From Larix kaempferi (lineage: Eukaryota; Streptophyta; Pinopsida; Pinales; Pinaceae), in contig BSBM01000826.1 of NCBI GenBank assembly GCA_027924585.1, positions 12,741,501 through 12,805,500 on the forward strand: a DNA stretch of 64,000 nt. Reading direction: 5' to 3'. The translations under genes and the position numbers were made by a program. Under the pieces are notes generated by a model. That model was not told the origin of the DNA and made no database searches. It worked only from the letters and a program-made list of their open reading frames with translations. Positions within the stretch are counted from its first letter, which is position 1. Every line of letters begins with the position of its first letter. This document shows positions 1-11,639 of this stretch, one piece after another.

Positions 1-118
1 TTCGCCAAAACGGATTTATAGTGAAAGTTCTACGATGACTGGTTTTTTCTATATCAAGCCCTAGCATCGTAAGTGTAACAAGTGTCATACATGCCATATC
101 ATGCCTTCTTTCAGGCTA
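1..118 (-). mobile_element. Leader (5' untranslated) of LTR retrotransposon C, body outside window
   Basis: This stretch lies just inside the primer-binding site of element C, which is oriented on the minus strand and leaves the window on the left. No coding frame of useful length is visible. It is called leader purely from its position between the PBS and the edge. Confidence 0.6.
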
Positions 119-130
119 GCTCTGATACCA
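119..130 (-). other. Primer-binding site (initiator Met tRNA type) of element C
   Basis: On the minus strand this reads TGGTATCAGAGC, the usual plant primer-binding site matching the 3' end of initiator methionine tRNA. It directly abuts the LTR that starts at 131, so reverse transcription of element C would be primed here. It fixes the element's orientation as minus and shows that the 131-780 LTR is the 5' LTR. Confidence 0.88.
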
Positions 131-442
131 TGTTAAATTTTCTGAATTTACTTCAATTTGATCTAGGATATTAACTGAGAGAACAACATGTACAGCATAT
201 CTACAACATATCAATCATGGAGACAATAATGCAAGCACACAAGAGACACAAAGATTTACTTGGGGAAAACCATAAAGGTGAAAAACCCCAATAACTTCCT
301 CAGAGATAGATAGAGCAATGATACAACCAACCATGAGAGATAGACATAACCTAGCAACAGATCCTCCTCCTCCATAAGTGCGCCACTCCTCCTTGAGTGC
401 ATGAGTGAGAAGTGAGTGATCAAATAGAGTGCCTCCTGCACT

Positions 443-451
443 CTATTTATA
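443..451 (-). promoter_or_regulatory. TATA box of element C LTR promoter
   Basis: The minus strand reads TATAAATAG. It sits inside the LTR with about 330 bp of upstream sequence (U3) and faces the PBS, the expected geometry for the LTR promoter. Transcription would start about 30 bp to the left, near 415. Confidence 0.55.
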
Positions 452-520
452 CTTGACTTGACTTACCTTTTTACCTAACTCATGTAGGCTCGAACTTAAC
501 CACATAACATAATGCTGACT

Positions 521-652
521 GGGCCAACCCCCAATAGGGTGGTCTAATAACACTTTGAACCACATGGCCGAACCCCAATAGGGTGGTCTAATAACCCTTT
601 GACCCACATGACTTATACAGGGCCGACCCCAAACAAGGTGGTCTAATAACCC
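521..652 (-). repeat. Threefold tandem repeat in the U3 of element C
   Basis: Three degenerate copies of a roughly 44-bp unit start at about 521, 566 and 620. Each contains a gggccgaccccaatagggtg-like core followed by gtctaataac; the third copy is shortened. They lie upstream of the TATA box relative to transcription, where LTR enhancers usually sit, so a regulatory role is possible but not shown. Confidence 0.7.
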
Positions 653-763
653 ATCAAGTATAAGTTACGACACTTACAATATAAATAACGACACTTCCGT
701 ATAGAGGAATAAAACCATCTCTATAGGAATACAATATACATATATGTGAAATACATTCCGAAG

Positions 764-3700
764 TTACATATACATCAACATATACTCAGCTGTTTGAGAT
801 TTCATATTAGGCCAAAAATAATCTTTTCTCAACATGGTGACAGTTTTCTGGTAGCCTGGATGCCCTGAGTAAGGGGTTTTATGCACTTCATCCAGAATTA
901 GTAATTTAACCTTGGATACATTAGGCACATACAGTCTATCTTTAAACATTAACAATCCATCTTTGTTTAGGCTATAACCCTTGATTAAACTTTCTGTGGG
1001 TTCTTCTTTAGCTGTAGCCTGCAACTTTTGATAAATTTCATCTGATTCTATCCCTTCAGACAGCTGTTCATTTAAATCAGAGGTATAAGTGCTGCTGGCT
1101 GATATAAAATTCAGCCGTGCATTTCTGCTCAAAGCATCAGCCACCTTATTTTCCTTTCCTTTTATGTGTTGAATTTCGAAATCATATTCACTTAAGAAGG
1201 CCAACCATCTTGCTTGCCTTGCATTTAAGTTAGGCTGATCTAAAAGGTATTTCAGACCCTTATTATCAGTCATTAAAGTAAACTTTCTGCCTATTAAGTG
1301 GTGTCGCCACATCTTTAAAGCATGAATAACAACAGCTAGTTCTAAGTCATAAGTGGCATAATTCTTTTCATGAATTTTCAGCTTCCTGGACTCATAGGCA
1401 ATGACATGTCCATCCTGAGTCAACACTCCACCTAGACCGTCATTACAGGCGTCGGTGCAAACCACGAAATCCTTATTAGGATCTGCTATTCTTAGAATAG
1501 GCGTAGTTGTTAATAAAGTCTTTAATTTCTTAAAGCTTTCTTCACACTTCGCTTTCCAATCAAACTTATTGCCTTTCTTTTGCAAGGAAGTGATTGGGTT
1601 GGCTATTTTTGAAAAGCCTTCTATGAATCTCCGGTAATAACCGGTAATTCCCATGAAGGACCTAACATCTGTTACGTATTTTGGTACTGGCCATTCTTCA
1701 ATTGCTCGGATCTTTTCAGGATCAACTGAAATCCCTTCCTTAGTCACTACATGACCTAAATACCGGATTTCATCCTTGAAGAAATCACACTTACTGAACT
1801 TCGCAAAGAGCTGCTGTTCTTGCAGTTCTTGTAAGACTATCCGTAAATGTTCTTTATGTTCCTCTTCATTTTTGGAATAAATTAAAATGTCATCAATGAA
1901 TACGACAACAAATTTATCTAAGTATTTATGCATTATGTTATTCATTAGGCACATAAAGACGGCTGGGGCGTTAGTAAGCCCAAATGGCATTACGACAAAT
2001 TCATAATGTCCATACCTTGTTCTGAAAGCTGTTTTGAAAATGTCTTCTTCTTTAATCCTCACCTGATGATAACCCGATCTCAGGTCTATATTAGAGAACA
2101 CTATAGCTCCACGTAGCTGATCAAACAGATCATCTATGCGAGGCAACGGATATCTGTTTTTAATTGTCATCTTGTTCAGTTGACGGTAATCTATGCAAAG
2201 TCGCATAGTTCCGTCCTTCTTTTTAACAAAAATTACTGGTGCTCCCCAAGGGAACACACTGGGTCGAATGTAATTCTTATCTATTAACTCCTTTAACTGA
2301 GTTTTTAATTCGTTAAGCTCCAAAATATTCATATGATACAGAGCCTTTGAACTGGGTACAACACCTAGTACCATTTCAATTGTAAAATCCAGTTCTCTCT
2401 TGGGAGGTAATCCTGGGATTTCCTCCGGGAAAACATCAATAAATTCATTTACTACAGGGATATCCTCTACTGTTATCTTGCTGATTTCAGACTTATCTCC
2501 CTCATCTGTAATAGTTACAGCATAGGCTTTGCACCCTTTTCTAAGTGCCCTTTTAAGTTGTAAAGCAGAAATCTGCCTGACTACTATTTTCCTAGGAATA
2601 CCCCTAACAGTTACAGGCTGTTCATTATTGTTTACACACCTAAAAGTTTTGTCAAAACAGTTTAAAACTACCTTATGCTGTTCTAACCAGTCCATACCAA
2701 TAAGTATGTCATACGAGCCAAGTGGAAGAATATTTAATTTAACAGTAGTTTGAAAATCATTCATATCTAGAGTACATTCTTTAACATAACAGTTCACCTT
2801 CCTTCTTGCCCCAGTGGCTAGTTGTACTGACCAAGAGTTATCAAATATTTCAACAGTCAGATTACATTTTTCTACTATATGTGGTGAAATATAACTAAGG
2901 CTAGCACCTGGATCTATTAAAATAGTTACAGGTATTTTGTTAATCATACCTCCTACTTCCACCATGGAAGTTTGATAGTCAGCTTGGCAGTTCTCCAATG
3001 CTGCATTGATTCGGGGCATGGTCCCTGCAAAGTCTCCAACAGTCATTTCATCTTGTATGGTGTGAATATTGCCATTTGGTTTCTTCCGATTTGGGCAAAC
3101 TGAAGCATAGTGTGGGCCATTGCACTCCCAGCACTTAACATGTTCTTTTCGTTCAAAATTCTTAGTGTAGTTTCCATGATTGTTAGGAGCCTCCTTGTTG
3201 CCTTTGAAATTGTTGGAATGATTTGCAGCTCCATTTTTGTTTCCCTGGAAGCTTTTACCATTAAAATGGTTTCCGTTCTTGTTATTCTTGAAATTTTTCT
3301 GGGGTACAAACTCCTTTTTCCTGTACTCAAGCTGATTACTATTCTTTTTAGCCTTCCAGTTAGATATCCCTTCTTTCTTTTTATTCTGTTCAAAACAGAA
3401 ATTAGCCTTTCGCATAGCCTCTTCCAGAGTTTTGGGGTTATCATATTCAATTCTGTCCTTGATATGATATGGCAGGCAGCTAAGAAACCACTGTATTTTA
3501 GGTTTCTCTTCAACAAAATACGACACATATCTTAACAGACTTAAGAACTTACTGTTTAAGTCCTTCATAGTCATAGATCCTAGCTTCAGTTCATAAAATT
3601 CCTTGGCCCTTTCTTCATAGTATTGTTCAGACAGAAATTTCTTTTTGAAGTACCTTTTAAAAGTACTCCAATTGACTTCTTTTTCTTTGATCCCCTTGAC

Positions 3701-4309
3701 CCTTTTCAGGTCTTGCCACCATATGTCCGCCTTTCCTGAAAGGTTGTAGATGGCCATTCGAGTCTTCAGCTGATTTGAATAGTTGTAAATTTGGAAATAT
3801 TTTCTCATCCCGGATAACCAGGATTCTGCCTCTTCTCCTGTCTCAGATTCTCCATTGAAAGTTGGGGGTTTTATTTTCTTGAACTCCCCGGAAATCTCTT
3901 CATAAGGTCTGTACTTTTTCTTTCTGTTATGCAACTCAGCTTCACTGCTGTCACTAGTAGTGCGATAGCTGTGTTGTTCCCTTCTTTCTTCAGATGATGA
4001 ACTGCTGTCAGATTTAGCTGGTTTCATCCTTTTAGACCCTCTTTGATGACTAGCTTCTTTAGATTCAGCTCTTTTGCTTCTTCCTTCTGTCTGAAATTTT
4101 TCTATCAATAATTGATTTAGCTGCTCTTGAGTTTTCAGAATCGTTTCATTATCCTTCTTGACTGTTTCTATCTCCGTCTTTAAACCTTTTATGGTCTGCA
4201 TCAGTTCTGAGGAGTGAGCAATTACCTCCTTTGTCACAGGTTCTCTTGACATCTGTCTTGTCGCAGTGTTTGGAGATCCTTCCTCAACATATTCTCCTAG
4301 CTTTTCCAT
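764..4309 (-). CDS. Gag-pol polyprotein of Ty3/Gypsy element B, truncated in integrase
   Basis: An uninterrupted frame of 1181 codons encodes, in order, a coiled-coil-rich N-terminus (about 35-75), a retrotransposon Gag domain (about 140-290), a CCHC-like zinc knuckle near residue 390 (one residue short between Cys2 and His), and an aspartic protease with a DPGAS site near 466. Then follow a reverse transcriptase with FIDD near 804, RNase H with its first catalytic Asp in DACNDG near 953, and the start of the zinc-binding integrase N-terminus with HPGYQKT and FWPNM. The normal reading stops where the LTR of element C enters at 780; the last few codons come from that LTR. The catalytic core of integrase and any chromodomain are displaced out of the window. 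RT motifs and LTR style fit a chromovirus of the Tekay/Del type, though the lineage is inferred. The open frame implies recent activity. Confidence 0.93.
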   Translation of the reverse strand: MEKLGEYVEEGSPNTATRQMSREPVTKEVIAHSSELMQTIKGLKTEIETVKKDNETILKTQEQLNQLLIEKFQTEGRSKRAESKEASHQRGSKRMKPAKSDSSSSSEERREQHSYRTTSDSSEAELHNRKKKYRPYEEISGEFKKIKPPTFNGESETGEEAESWLSGMRKYFQIYNYSNQLKTRMAIYNLSGKADIWWQDLKRVKGIKEKEVNWSTFKRYFKKKFLSEQYYEERAKEFYELKLGSMTMKDLNSKFLSLLRYVSYFVEEKPKIQWFLSCLPYHIKDRIEYDNPKTLEEAMRKANFCFEQNKKKEGISNWKAKKNSNQLEYRKKEFVPQKNFKNNKNGNHFNGKSFQGNKNGAANHSNNFKGNKEAPNNHGNYTKNFERKEHVKCWECNGPHYASVCPNRKKPNGNIHTIQDEMTVGDFAGTMPRINAALENCQADYQTSMVEVGGMINKIPVTILIDPGASLSYISPHIVEKCNLTVEIFDNSWSVQLATGARRKVNCYVKECTLDMNDFQTTVKLNILPLGSYDILIGMDWLEQHKVVLNCFDKTFRCVNNNEQPVTVRGIPRKIVVRQISALQLKRALRKGCKAYAVTITDEGDKSEISKITVEDIPVVNEFIDVFPEEIPGLPPKRELDFTIEMVLGVVPSSKALYHMNILELNELKTQLKELIDKNYIRPSVFPWGAPVIFVKKKDGTMRLCIDYRQLNKMTIKNRYPLPRIDDLFDQLRGAIVFSNIDLRSGYHQVRIKEEDIFKTAFRTRYGHYEFVVMPFGLTNAPAVFMCLMNNIMHKYLDKFVVVFIDDILIYSKNEEEHKEHLRIVLQELQEQQLFAKFSKCDFFKDEIRYLGHVVTKEGISVDPEKIRAIEEWPVPKYVTDVRSFMGITGYYRRFIEGFSKIANPITSLQKKGNKFDWKAKCEESFKKLKTLLTTTPILRIADPNKDFVVCTDACNDGLGGVLTQDGHVIAYESRKLKIHEKNYATYDLELAVVIHALKMWRHHLIGRKFTLMTDNKGLKYLLDQPNLNARQARWLAFLSEYDFEIQHIKGKENKVADALSRNARLNFISASSTYTSDLNEQLSEGIESDEIYQKLQATAKEEPTESLIKGYSLNKDGLLMFKDRLYVPNVSKVKLLILDEVHKTPYSGHPGYQKTVTMLRKDYFWPNMKSQTAEYMLMYM

Positions 4310-4463
4310 ACCTGCCTGTTAGATTCAGAAAAAGGAAATTTTCTGCTTTGTGTTTATGAAACAGAAATACAAGTTAGTACATTATATATATAAATTTTTC
4401 TTTGATGGTCACTGTTTTGCGGAAACTAGTTGAGTCACATCAAGGCCTAGTGTATGAACCATA
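4310..4463 (-). other. Short 5' leader of Gypsy element B
   Basis: The 154 bp between the gag start at 4309 and the PBS are AT-rich and hold no ORF. This is the untranslated leader of element B on the minus strand. Confidence 0.7.
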
Positions 4464-4474
4464 CTATGATACCA
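4464..4474 (-). other. Primer-binding site of Gypsy element B
   Basis: The minus strand reads TGGTATCATAG, a tRNA-Met type PBS, two bases from the LTR edge at 4477. It defines the LTR to the right as the 5' LTR of a minus-strand element. Confidence 0.75.
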
Positions 4475-5831
4475 CATGTCAAAACCCAAAATTTCCGAAA
4501 AATTTAAAATTTTTAAGATAGCAAATAACGTTATTAAATGCATTCATTTAACTGTTTTGATTAGATTAAAGGGACATAACTGTGTCTGAAGTATCTGTTA
4601 TTGTACTGAAATTTTAATATGGTTTTTATCTAGAGTTACTGATTGTTTTTCTGTTTTTCAACTGCAAGGGGAAGTCGTCATAGCAGAATGGGCTTACTTA
4701 GCTTACGAGCTAATGCATCCAAATGTCTTTCTCTTACAGATAAACAGGTAATGTACGGGTCGCTGCAAATAATTTTTAAAGCAATATAATCATTTAGCTG
4801 TACCAAGTCATTCAGTAAAAGTCTAAGCATGCTAGACAGATCATCAGGTGTTTAAAGGTAGCATTCATCCTATGATCTCTGCAAGATCTTATTGTTATAG
4901 AATTAGAATTACTTAGAGGTTAAGATAGATATGTTTCTTGTGAACAAAAGAATTAAATAACTCTATGAAGTAATTGTACTCTGATGATATTACTGAATTG
5001 AAAATATATTTCATTTCTAACACTGTAATTTACAACTGGTTGCTCAACACCACATGACAATTATTACTCATCCGTTGTTACTGTTTCATTTACAATTACC
5101 CATATAAAGGATCTGGAAATGTTCGTCGTATAAATTGCTTATTTCTAGCATTGTATGATATTCTGTCAATTACTTGTCTTCTCATGATATGAATACTCCG
5201 CTACCCTATTCCTATGAATGTTAATAGATATGAAAACAAGACTAATAACTATCTCAATGGATACTAATTCAGTAGGAGTGTAAATCAACATACTTAGCTT
5301 CATCCCATTATTTTGTAGATCTACGGATTGACGTACCCTTTGTCTTTTCTCATAAGACTAGGGTTAAAGCAAAATAGTGATATGTTGTTCTACCCCATTT
5401 ACAGCTTATATTACAATGCTAGTTTTAAAAGTATTATCCTAATGTGTGATTATAAAGGATGACATGTAACTATGTTATTTTTAACCTTTAAGAATAGCCA
5501 GCTATGACTTTATTTCATCAAACAATGGTGAGGATCTCTTAAAAACTTGAACGTTATTGACGAGGTATGATTTTAATGGTTGTAGGGTAATATATTACGG
5601 TTTGCCTATGCGAGATTCGAAGGCATAGTTTGCAATAAGAGATTTGTGCAAAGTTACACTATGGTACCACGACCATGAAGGAATATCCAAACTATGATTA
5701 GCGTGCATCTACTCTATGATTTTTAATTGATATCAAACGATTGAAACACAACATGAAACTATAGAACGTGAACCCACTGCATGGGAATATTAAAATGCTA
5801 CGTGGATGTGTTGGGAGCCAAGTGTTGATGG

Positions 5832-5838
5832 TATAAAA
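5832..5838 (+). promoter_or_regulatory. Possible antisense TATA box inside LTR of B
   Basis: TATAAAA occurs here on the plus strand, opposite to the element's own transcription, about 420 bp before a well-formed plus-strand GT-AG intron candidate. Both signals could be chance in 4 kb of AT-rich DNA. Confidence 0.25.
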
Positions 5839-6254
5839 CCGTTGACTAACCCTGCCTTATCATTTTCCCTCTGCCTTCGGGCTTGGTCTCTCGATGAACC
5901 CTCCTGGTTCGAGCTCCATGGTTACAATGTGTTAGCGGCTTCTTCTGTGTGTTAGCAGTTTCCATACTGTTCCCAAAATTCGTGCTTGTCCATTATGTCT
6001 TTTGGGGAGTCATTACACCTTACTGATGGTAGCTATGAGTTTATTTAGCACTTAGGGTTTACCCTTGTTACCTGACACAACCCTGTCGTGGCGTGAGTGT
6101 ATCAGCTTACCTAGTGTTCGTTTGAGCTTCCATTGTAGAAGAAAACCCTTGTTTTCAGTCAGCTTGTTCATGTTGGTGAAAAGAGAGGGGTTCACCCTTC
6201 TGCTGCTCGTGGCTATCAGCCTACCTACTGCGCATGACTTCGTTCAAATCTCTG

Positions 6255-6359
6255 GTAAGCTACAGGACTCATTTCTGTTTTCTAAATACAACAATTTGTT
6301 TACAACTCGACATTTATATAAAATAAGTGGTAACTGATAAGGTTTTTCTTTCGTTGCAG
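6255..6359 (+). other. Candidate GT-AG intron on the antisense strand of the B LTR
   Basis: The donor reads CTG|GTAAGC and the acceptor has a pyrimidine run ending GTTGCAG|GTCC, 105 bp apart. Both match plant consensus well. No convincing protein is encoded around it, so if real it would belong to a non-coding antisense transcript. Confidence 0.25.
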
Positions 6360-8837
6360 GTCCTGACTCCATTCGCAAAGTGGGTGACTCATGCTAGGGC
6401 TGTTGGTTGCTTATCCGGGTAAGCCTGGTTTTCACCATGGCGTTCCTCCTTGTTGGTTTTCTGTATGGTTTGGTTTTCGGTCTGAATAGTGACACCGAAA
6501 TTACAGCGGCTTGCTAAATCTTTTAACTGTAACTTTAAATGAAATACTAAGGGTTTAACCCTACGTGGTAATAGGGTGTTACGGCTTCAGTTGTTTGTAA
6601 ACTATTATCCTTACGTTTGATAGCTAGGGTTTGCTACAGAAGTATTAATGTGAAATTCGAAGGGAACAAGGCTGTGAGCCTGTTCCGTAGGTGAGGTTAC
6701 GGCATCAGGTGTGTAGGTTTTGTTACGATACTTCATCAAAAGATTTTTGGGTTAACTCCCAGGGTTTTGAAAAATAAACTTAATATAAAGTATTTTCTGT
6801 ATGATGGCTTGTATAATGTCTGCGTTTTCCTTTAAATTGATACTATGTATAGTAGTAGGAATGTTTTAAGTTTCTAAAACACTTACTGAAAGAAAAGGTG
6901 ACACGACTGTAGGTGAAGGCATGGTCTTGCTTCTCAGAGTTTTGTTTTATGTGTTAAGTGGTAACGATAGGGTTCAACTAAAGCTTACAATTGTGGGTTA
7001 TTCTTTTAAAAGCTTAAACTATTAATGTGTTGATAACTCTGTCAAGTTGGGGTTTTCACCCAGGTTTTGATATTATAACCTGTGAAATTGTAATCTTGCT
7101 CCTTTGGTTGTTGTAATACATACCTGGATAGATTCGATGTTTTACATTCTATTAAGTAGTGAAAAACGAGCTACGGCTGTGGGTGAGTCGTTGTAATACT
7201 TTTCAATGTTTAAATACCTGTAATGTCTGGCATAAAAGGGTTTAATCCGATAGTACAGTAGTGATTTTAGTTATATGCTGGTTCTGTAGTTATGATTTCC
7301 TCCTGTTAGTAGTTTGGGAAACAAGTGGAAGATTTTATAATAATAACGAAGCTCGATAATGAGCTGGAAAACTGTTCTGTCTTTTTCGTTTGGTACAGGT
7401 TTTCTCTGCTATTAAATTCTTATTGTCAAAAACTTGAAATGATAGGGTTTCATGCAAACTACTCGGTCGTGATATCACTTAGCTGTTCAATCTATTGTTA
7501 TGTTTAAGATTCTGTTGTAATAGGGAGTTTTAGGGTAAGATATTATGATGATGTTTAAGCTCGACAACAGAGTTCTGTTATTTCTTTTGTTTTCATACAT
7601 TAACTAGCTAAATTAACAATGATAGACTCTTGCTAGGGTTTTGCTCAAAATTTTAAATGCTAAATAAAGACTTATTCAACATTAATTAGGGTTTGTTTAT
7701 TATTTCACTTAGTAGATTACGACTGGTCTTTTTTTTATCTAGGGTTTATAGTAACAAATAAAGTAGATGTATAAACTGCGGCTACAATTCTTATGCAAAT
7801 TATCGAAATGATAATGACACTGTAAATTAACTGTTTATATCTTATTTCTGTTCCTATATACTAAAAACCCTACCTATCTATTAAACTAAAATAATTAAAC
7901 TATGTTTAGAATTCACAATAATAACCATTGCTTACAATATTACGATTGTACAGCATGCATGATAAAACCTTATCAGTACTGATATAATGCTATTAAGGGA
8001 TGCTGAAGAACACAGTAATTATTTAAAATCCTACATGCTGATATTATGGAATATTATCTTTTACTAAACTGATACTATTTAGACAATAGATGATAATCAT
8101 AACAGACATTCATTTATACTTAATAAACACAAAGCAATAAATAACAGAACCTGTTTAAACTGAGGACAACAACAGTAATGGGAGGCTGTTCCTCCCTACC
8201 AACTCCTGGAGAGTGCCCAGACAGCACTTCTCAGGACCCCCGAGCTTGCTCTGGTCTCCCTGGCTGGAACTAGGTGCAGCAATAATTCACTCAACCAAAA
8301 CAGCTACAATGGAACCAAGTTCCTGTAGCATTCCTCTCAAACAACTTCCTTACTGTATATTTCCCTCTTCCTCAATGGGACTTCTGAATAACATTCACCA
8401 AAATGAATTCTCCCTCCAGAACAATTGAACCCCCAGCTCAGTTCATTGAGTACTATTTAAAATATTGCCTAGGTCTTTGTTGGGTTAACTGTCATTAATG
8501 AGCCACCTGCTCAGATTCCACTTTCTTGGGGAATCATGACCCCAAAATATAGGGAAGTTGCCACCTGCAACTTAGGAAATGTTTGAGGATGCTGCCACTT
8601 GTCATTTGCCTTTCCACCTAGTTCCATCCACCAGTTTGACCAGTAACCTCTTTTTAACAGCTCTCCCATGCTGTTGTCTCCATAGTTTATTTATTAATAA
8701 TAAAATATTCTGAATTACATTCCATTTCTAGTGACTCTGCTGAGTCATCAATTCCTACTTAGCATTAAATTTAACATAATGTCTCAGGAATATAATGAAA
8801 TAATTACATAATTATTACAAAATTGGGGTATGTGACA

Positions 8838-9445
8838 GATTCCTTCAAGGCGCCCATCTAGATCAACTTATCTTGTTCTTGGATGAGAGATTCAATGAAA
8901 ACATCTAAGGAGGGAATCTTCCAACCAGGGATTGACATTTTCCCATAATCGAAGGTAGAGACAAAGATGGAGAAATCAGGACCTAGCTTGCTAAGAATGG
9001 ATAGCACCAACTACTCATCCTTCTTCTCAATGCCACACTACTTGCATTGCATGACCATAGATTTGAATTTTGAAAAGAATTGTTGAATGGTCTTGAAACT
9101 GCTCATTTGAACAGCAATCAACTCATTCTCCAGAATATGGCCTCTTAGCTCATCTTGTTTTCCAAAGAGGGTCTCTAATTTCAACCATAAATCTCTTGGA
9201 GTCTTCAATCCTTCGATGTGGAAGAGTAGATATCTGGAAATATGAATACATATGAAACCAAATGCTTCATCCAATCTATTCAAATACTTGGTTTTCTCCA
9301 CAGCTGATGTTGGTTTGGGATCCTTCCCCATTGTCACCCTGTACAGTGATTTGTTGCGCAATACCATCTGCATCTCATCCCTCCAATCAAGGTAATTGAA
9401 GGGTGTCAGGATCCTGGGATAGAGAGGAGAGTTTGAATTGTCCAT
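8838..9445 (-). pseudogene. Copia-type gag of element A, broken and truncated
   Basis: The minus strand from the ATG at 9445 encodes a typical Copia Gag N-terminus (FNYLDWRDEM, then LFGKQDELRGHILENEL) with in-frame stops at about 9038 and after. The homology continues through ILSKLGPDFSIFVSTF and SLDVFIESLIQEQDKL up to 8838, where the LTR of element B begins. So Gag is cut by B at roughly codon 200 and carries several nonsense codons. Protease, integrase and RT of A are not in the window. The product would have been the capsid-like protein packaging element RNA. Confidence 0.85.
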
Positions 9446-9786
9446 TACAACTGCTGGAGTGAATGCAAGGTGAAAATTGTTGCTTCTGCAACAAAACTGC
9501 TGTAACTGCAGAAAAACTGCTGCAACTATAAAAAATTGCTACAATTGCTGCAACACTCAAAAAATTTGAATAACCTGCAAAAAAATCTCAATAGTGGAGG
9601 TAGACTACTACTGAGCACTTCTTTAGGACAGTAGGCACTTTTATTCGGATCCTTCACACTTGGATAGACCTCATTGGATTTCTAAAATGAATTCAATGCA
9701 ATGGCACCATGATTTGCTGTGGAAATCCAGAGGCTTCTGGTGCGCTACCGATAACAGTTGCTCATCCTATTCGCTCAAATGGATTT
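9446..9786 (-). other. Leader of Copia element A
   Basis: This lies between the gag ATG and the PBS. It has a repetitive CTGCAACAAAACTGCTG-like stretch at about 9480-9560 and no ORF. A similar gcagcaaaacaa-rich leader occurs in Copia element D. Confidence 0.6.
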
Positions 9787-9793
9787 GATACCA
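9787..9793 (-). other. Primer-binding site of Copia element A
   Basis: The minus strand reads TGGTATCA, starting two bases from the LTR edge at 9796 and continuing AATCC. Only the first eight bases match the initiator Met tRNA, so it is a partial or decayed PBS. Confidence 0.6.
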
Positions 9794-9795
9794 GG

Positions 9796-10448
9796 TGAAA
9801 TTCTATGTCACGGCAGATCTAAGAGCTGAGGATACTTCACAAAGAAAGAATGAGCAGAAAAGTTGAATAAGAATGAAAACTGCAATAAAAAAGAGCAGAA
9901 GAATAATTATGTAGAAGAACTCAGATAGGAGAAGAATAATGTCACATGATCCAATAATCAGTATAATGAACAATGATGATACAAAGGAGAGAATTCGAAT
10001 TACACAGGATAATTCGAACCTCAGTTGGTCTAGCATAGGGATTATCACCATTGGAGTGCTTTGGAAGACTCAAACTCAATTGAAATGAACCTAAACTCAT
10101 CTAACTGAAGATATAATGAATTAACTGACTAAGGGGGGTGCAATAGTGATTTTTTCATGCATGCCATTCAGAAAAGGGCGCATGAGGCCACAATCAGTGG
10201 CATATAGAGCTCTAACCCCCCACAAGAGTCAGCTAACTCAGGTGGACTGCACTGGAACACTCAGTAGGTTCCTATAAAATAGGGAACTGACTGAAGTGAT
10301 CCTAAAATGATGCATGCAGGGCTCAGAGGGTGGTAAATGGATCCTGAATGACATCTGCACACCACTAGGGGAAAATGACATCATCAACAACTAGGAAAAA
10401 TAAATAATGCTAGGTAGGACAATGATGGAGTATTGAAATATCCTAACA
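9796..10448 (-). repeat. 5' LTR of Copia element A
   Basis: The left edge is set by the PBS and starts TGAAATTC. The right edge, read on the minus strand, begins TGTTAGGATATTTC. Copia element E starts its LTR with the same TGTTAGGATATTT, which supports the boundary and a family relation. Length is 653 bp. Beyond 10448 lies the old host DNA into which A inserted. Confidence 0.65.
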
Positions 10449-11059
10449 AATATTTGAGGAATCCAAAACAATAAATACCTGAGAAAAACAACTTTATTAA
10501 ACTTCTTTGCAAAGGAAGGAGAGAAAGTGACGTACAATATTGTTATAAGAATTGGAATGTGTTTATCTGTCCTTTCAACTCAATTCCTGTGGATAAAGTA
10601 TTCCTTTGGAATAAAATGTCACAATTTCAAGTACACTAGTGCTATAGCATGTTAACCTTGCAAAATTTAGGATGTTGCATTCCATTTGGCTTGGCATTGA
10701 CCTCTCAAAAGTATTTTGGCTTCCATGTTTTGTTCATTTCCTAAGTTTATCACTCAGTGTACTTCAAATGAATAATGCTGGACTTGTTATCTTTGATATG
10801 TGGCACAAGTTACCTTTGAGTCATTTGTGGCACTGTTGGTAGGACATTTTGTTCAAATTCTATAATAAAAACATCATTATTGAAAGGTATTTTTTAAGTA
10901 AAAGTTTATGTTTGAAGGGTTATTTTTTCACCAAAACGTTGTGTGATGGGGAAGATAAAAGTTCAAAACATTAAAAAAAAAATTAAGGGTAGAGATGAAA
11001 TGAAATTCCAAGACTATATGGACATAATGGGGATTCCCCCCCAAGAGACATTATATAAA
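10449..11059. other. Unannotated AT-rich spacer
   Basis: No ORF, LTR edge, repeat or RNA gene can be recognised here. It contains short A and T runs and the right flank of Copia element A. Confidence 0.5.
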
Positions 11060-11290
11060 TCCTTGTGGAAAGTTTCACGCTCAATTAGCTTCGGCATCGG
11101 CTGGGAGATTCAAGTTCCTTAGGATATGAAACAAATAACTGCTAGGGAGATATGATAGCAGTCCCTTTATTCTAATGATAATCCAATGGAGATTATGGTA
11201 CTTGGGCTTAGAGTGGGATCGAAGCAATTTGATTATGTTTAATAAATTTCCGAATGCTAACATCTCAGTGATTCATTTTCGTTCTTGGTA
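11060..11290 (-). pseudogene. Possible 3' end of a LINE ORF2 (RNase H tail)
   Basis: On the minus strand a short frame ends in a pattern of the type HILRNLNLPADAEAN, resembling the last helix of RNase H in plant LINE ORF2 proteins (usually H-x-R-E-x-N-x-x-A-D-x-x-A-N). Only about 60 residues can be followed and there is no poly-A tail to anchor it. It is a weak call based on motif shape. Confidence 0.35.
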
Positions 11291-11424
11291 ACTGCCATCT
11301 TCCAAAATTTAGTTTAACATTAGCATTTTCCTAAAGTTTGGGTTGTGCTTGTGCTTTGAGTTCGGTCTTGACTCTAACATAATGTCAATAGTATCATGTG
11401 CTTGCTTGTACAAGATTTTGGTCA

Positions 11425-11616
11425 TATATTGACTACTATTGACTTCCTCTTGCAAAAACCAAGATTGAATTTATTGCTCAGCTTGCACCCGTCTTTTGGA
11501 AGTTTAATGTCCAAGATGATCCAGATTAAAACACTAACCTTCCAAAGGGTGGGTGCAAGCTAAGCAATAAATCCATTCTTGATGGTTGCAAGGGGAAGTC
11601 AACAGTTGTCAATATT
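11425..11616. repeat. Long imperfect inverted repeat (foldback)
   Basis: An arm of about 86 bp (11425-11510) is repeated in reverse complement at 11531-11616, with a loop of only about 20 bp. By eye the arms match at roughly 80-85 percent, including shared blocks such as ATTTATTGCT and AGCTTGCACCC. RNA from either strand would fold into a hairpin. It could be a decayed MITE or foldback element, or a hairpin precursor. I found no clear terminal target duplication. Confidence 0.75.
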
Positions 11617-11639
11617 TAATCTTAAAATGTACATCGCAA

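Larger units (their letters stand above)
131..780 (-). repeat. 5' LTR of element C (probably Ty1/Copia), inserted in Gypsy element B
   Basis: The 650-bp segment has matching inverted ends, TGTT at 131 and AACA at 780, and abuts a tRNA-Met PBS on its left. Its right end interrupts the integrase reading frame of element B, so C is the younger insertion. It carries a TATA box on the minus strand and a threefold tandem repeat in the inferred U3. Copia assignment is inferred from the PBS and general LTR style, because no protein of C is in the window. The second LTR and the target duplication cannot be checked here. Confidence 0.8.
4477..8837 (-). repeat. 5' LTR of Gypsy element B (4.36 kb)
   Basis: The segment starts TGTCAAAACCC at 4477 and ends GGGGTATGTGACA at 8837, giving TGTCA/TGACA inverted termini. 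The left end abuts the PBS and the right end cuts the gag of Copia element A. The 4361-bp length suits Tekay/Del chromoviruses, which have unusually long LTRs. Short frames inside do not look coding. The 3' LTR is outside the window, so the target duplication cannot be tested. A minus-strand TTTAAATAG near 8453-8461 could be the promoter TATA, but that is weak. Confidence 0.82.

Noticed and set aside
3043-3535. Open frames of 140-160 codons on both strands inside gag-pol of element B
   Set aside because: They overlap the clear Gag frame in other frames and have low-complexity translations without domains.
6065-6337. 90-codon plus-strand frame in the LTR of B
   Set aside because: No domain or codon pattern, and it lies in non-coding LTR sequence spanning the intron candidate's donor.
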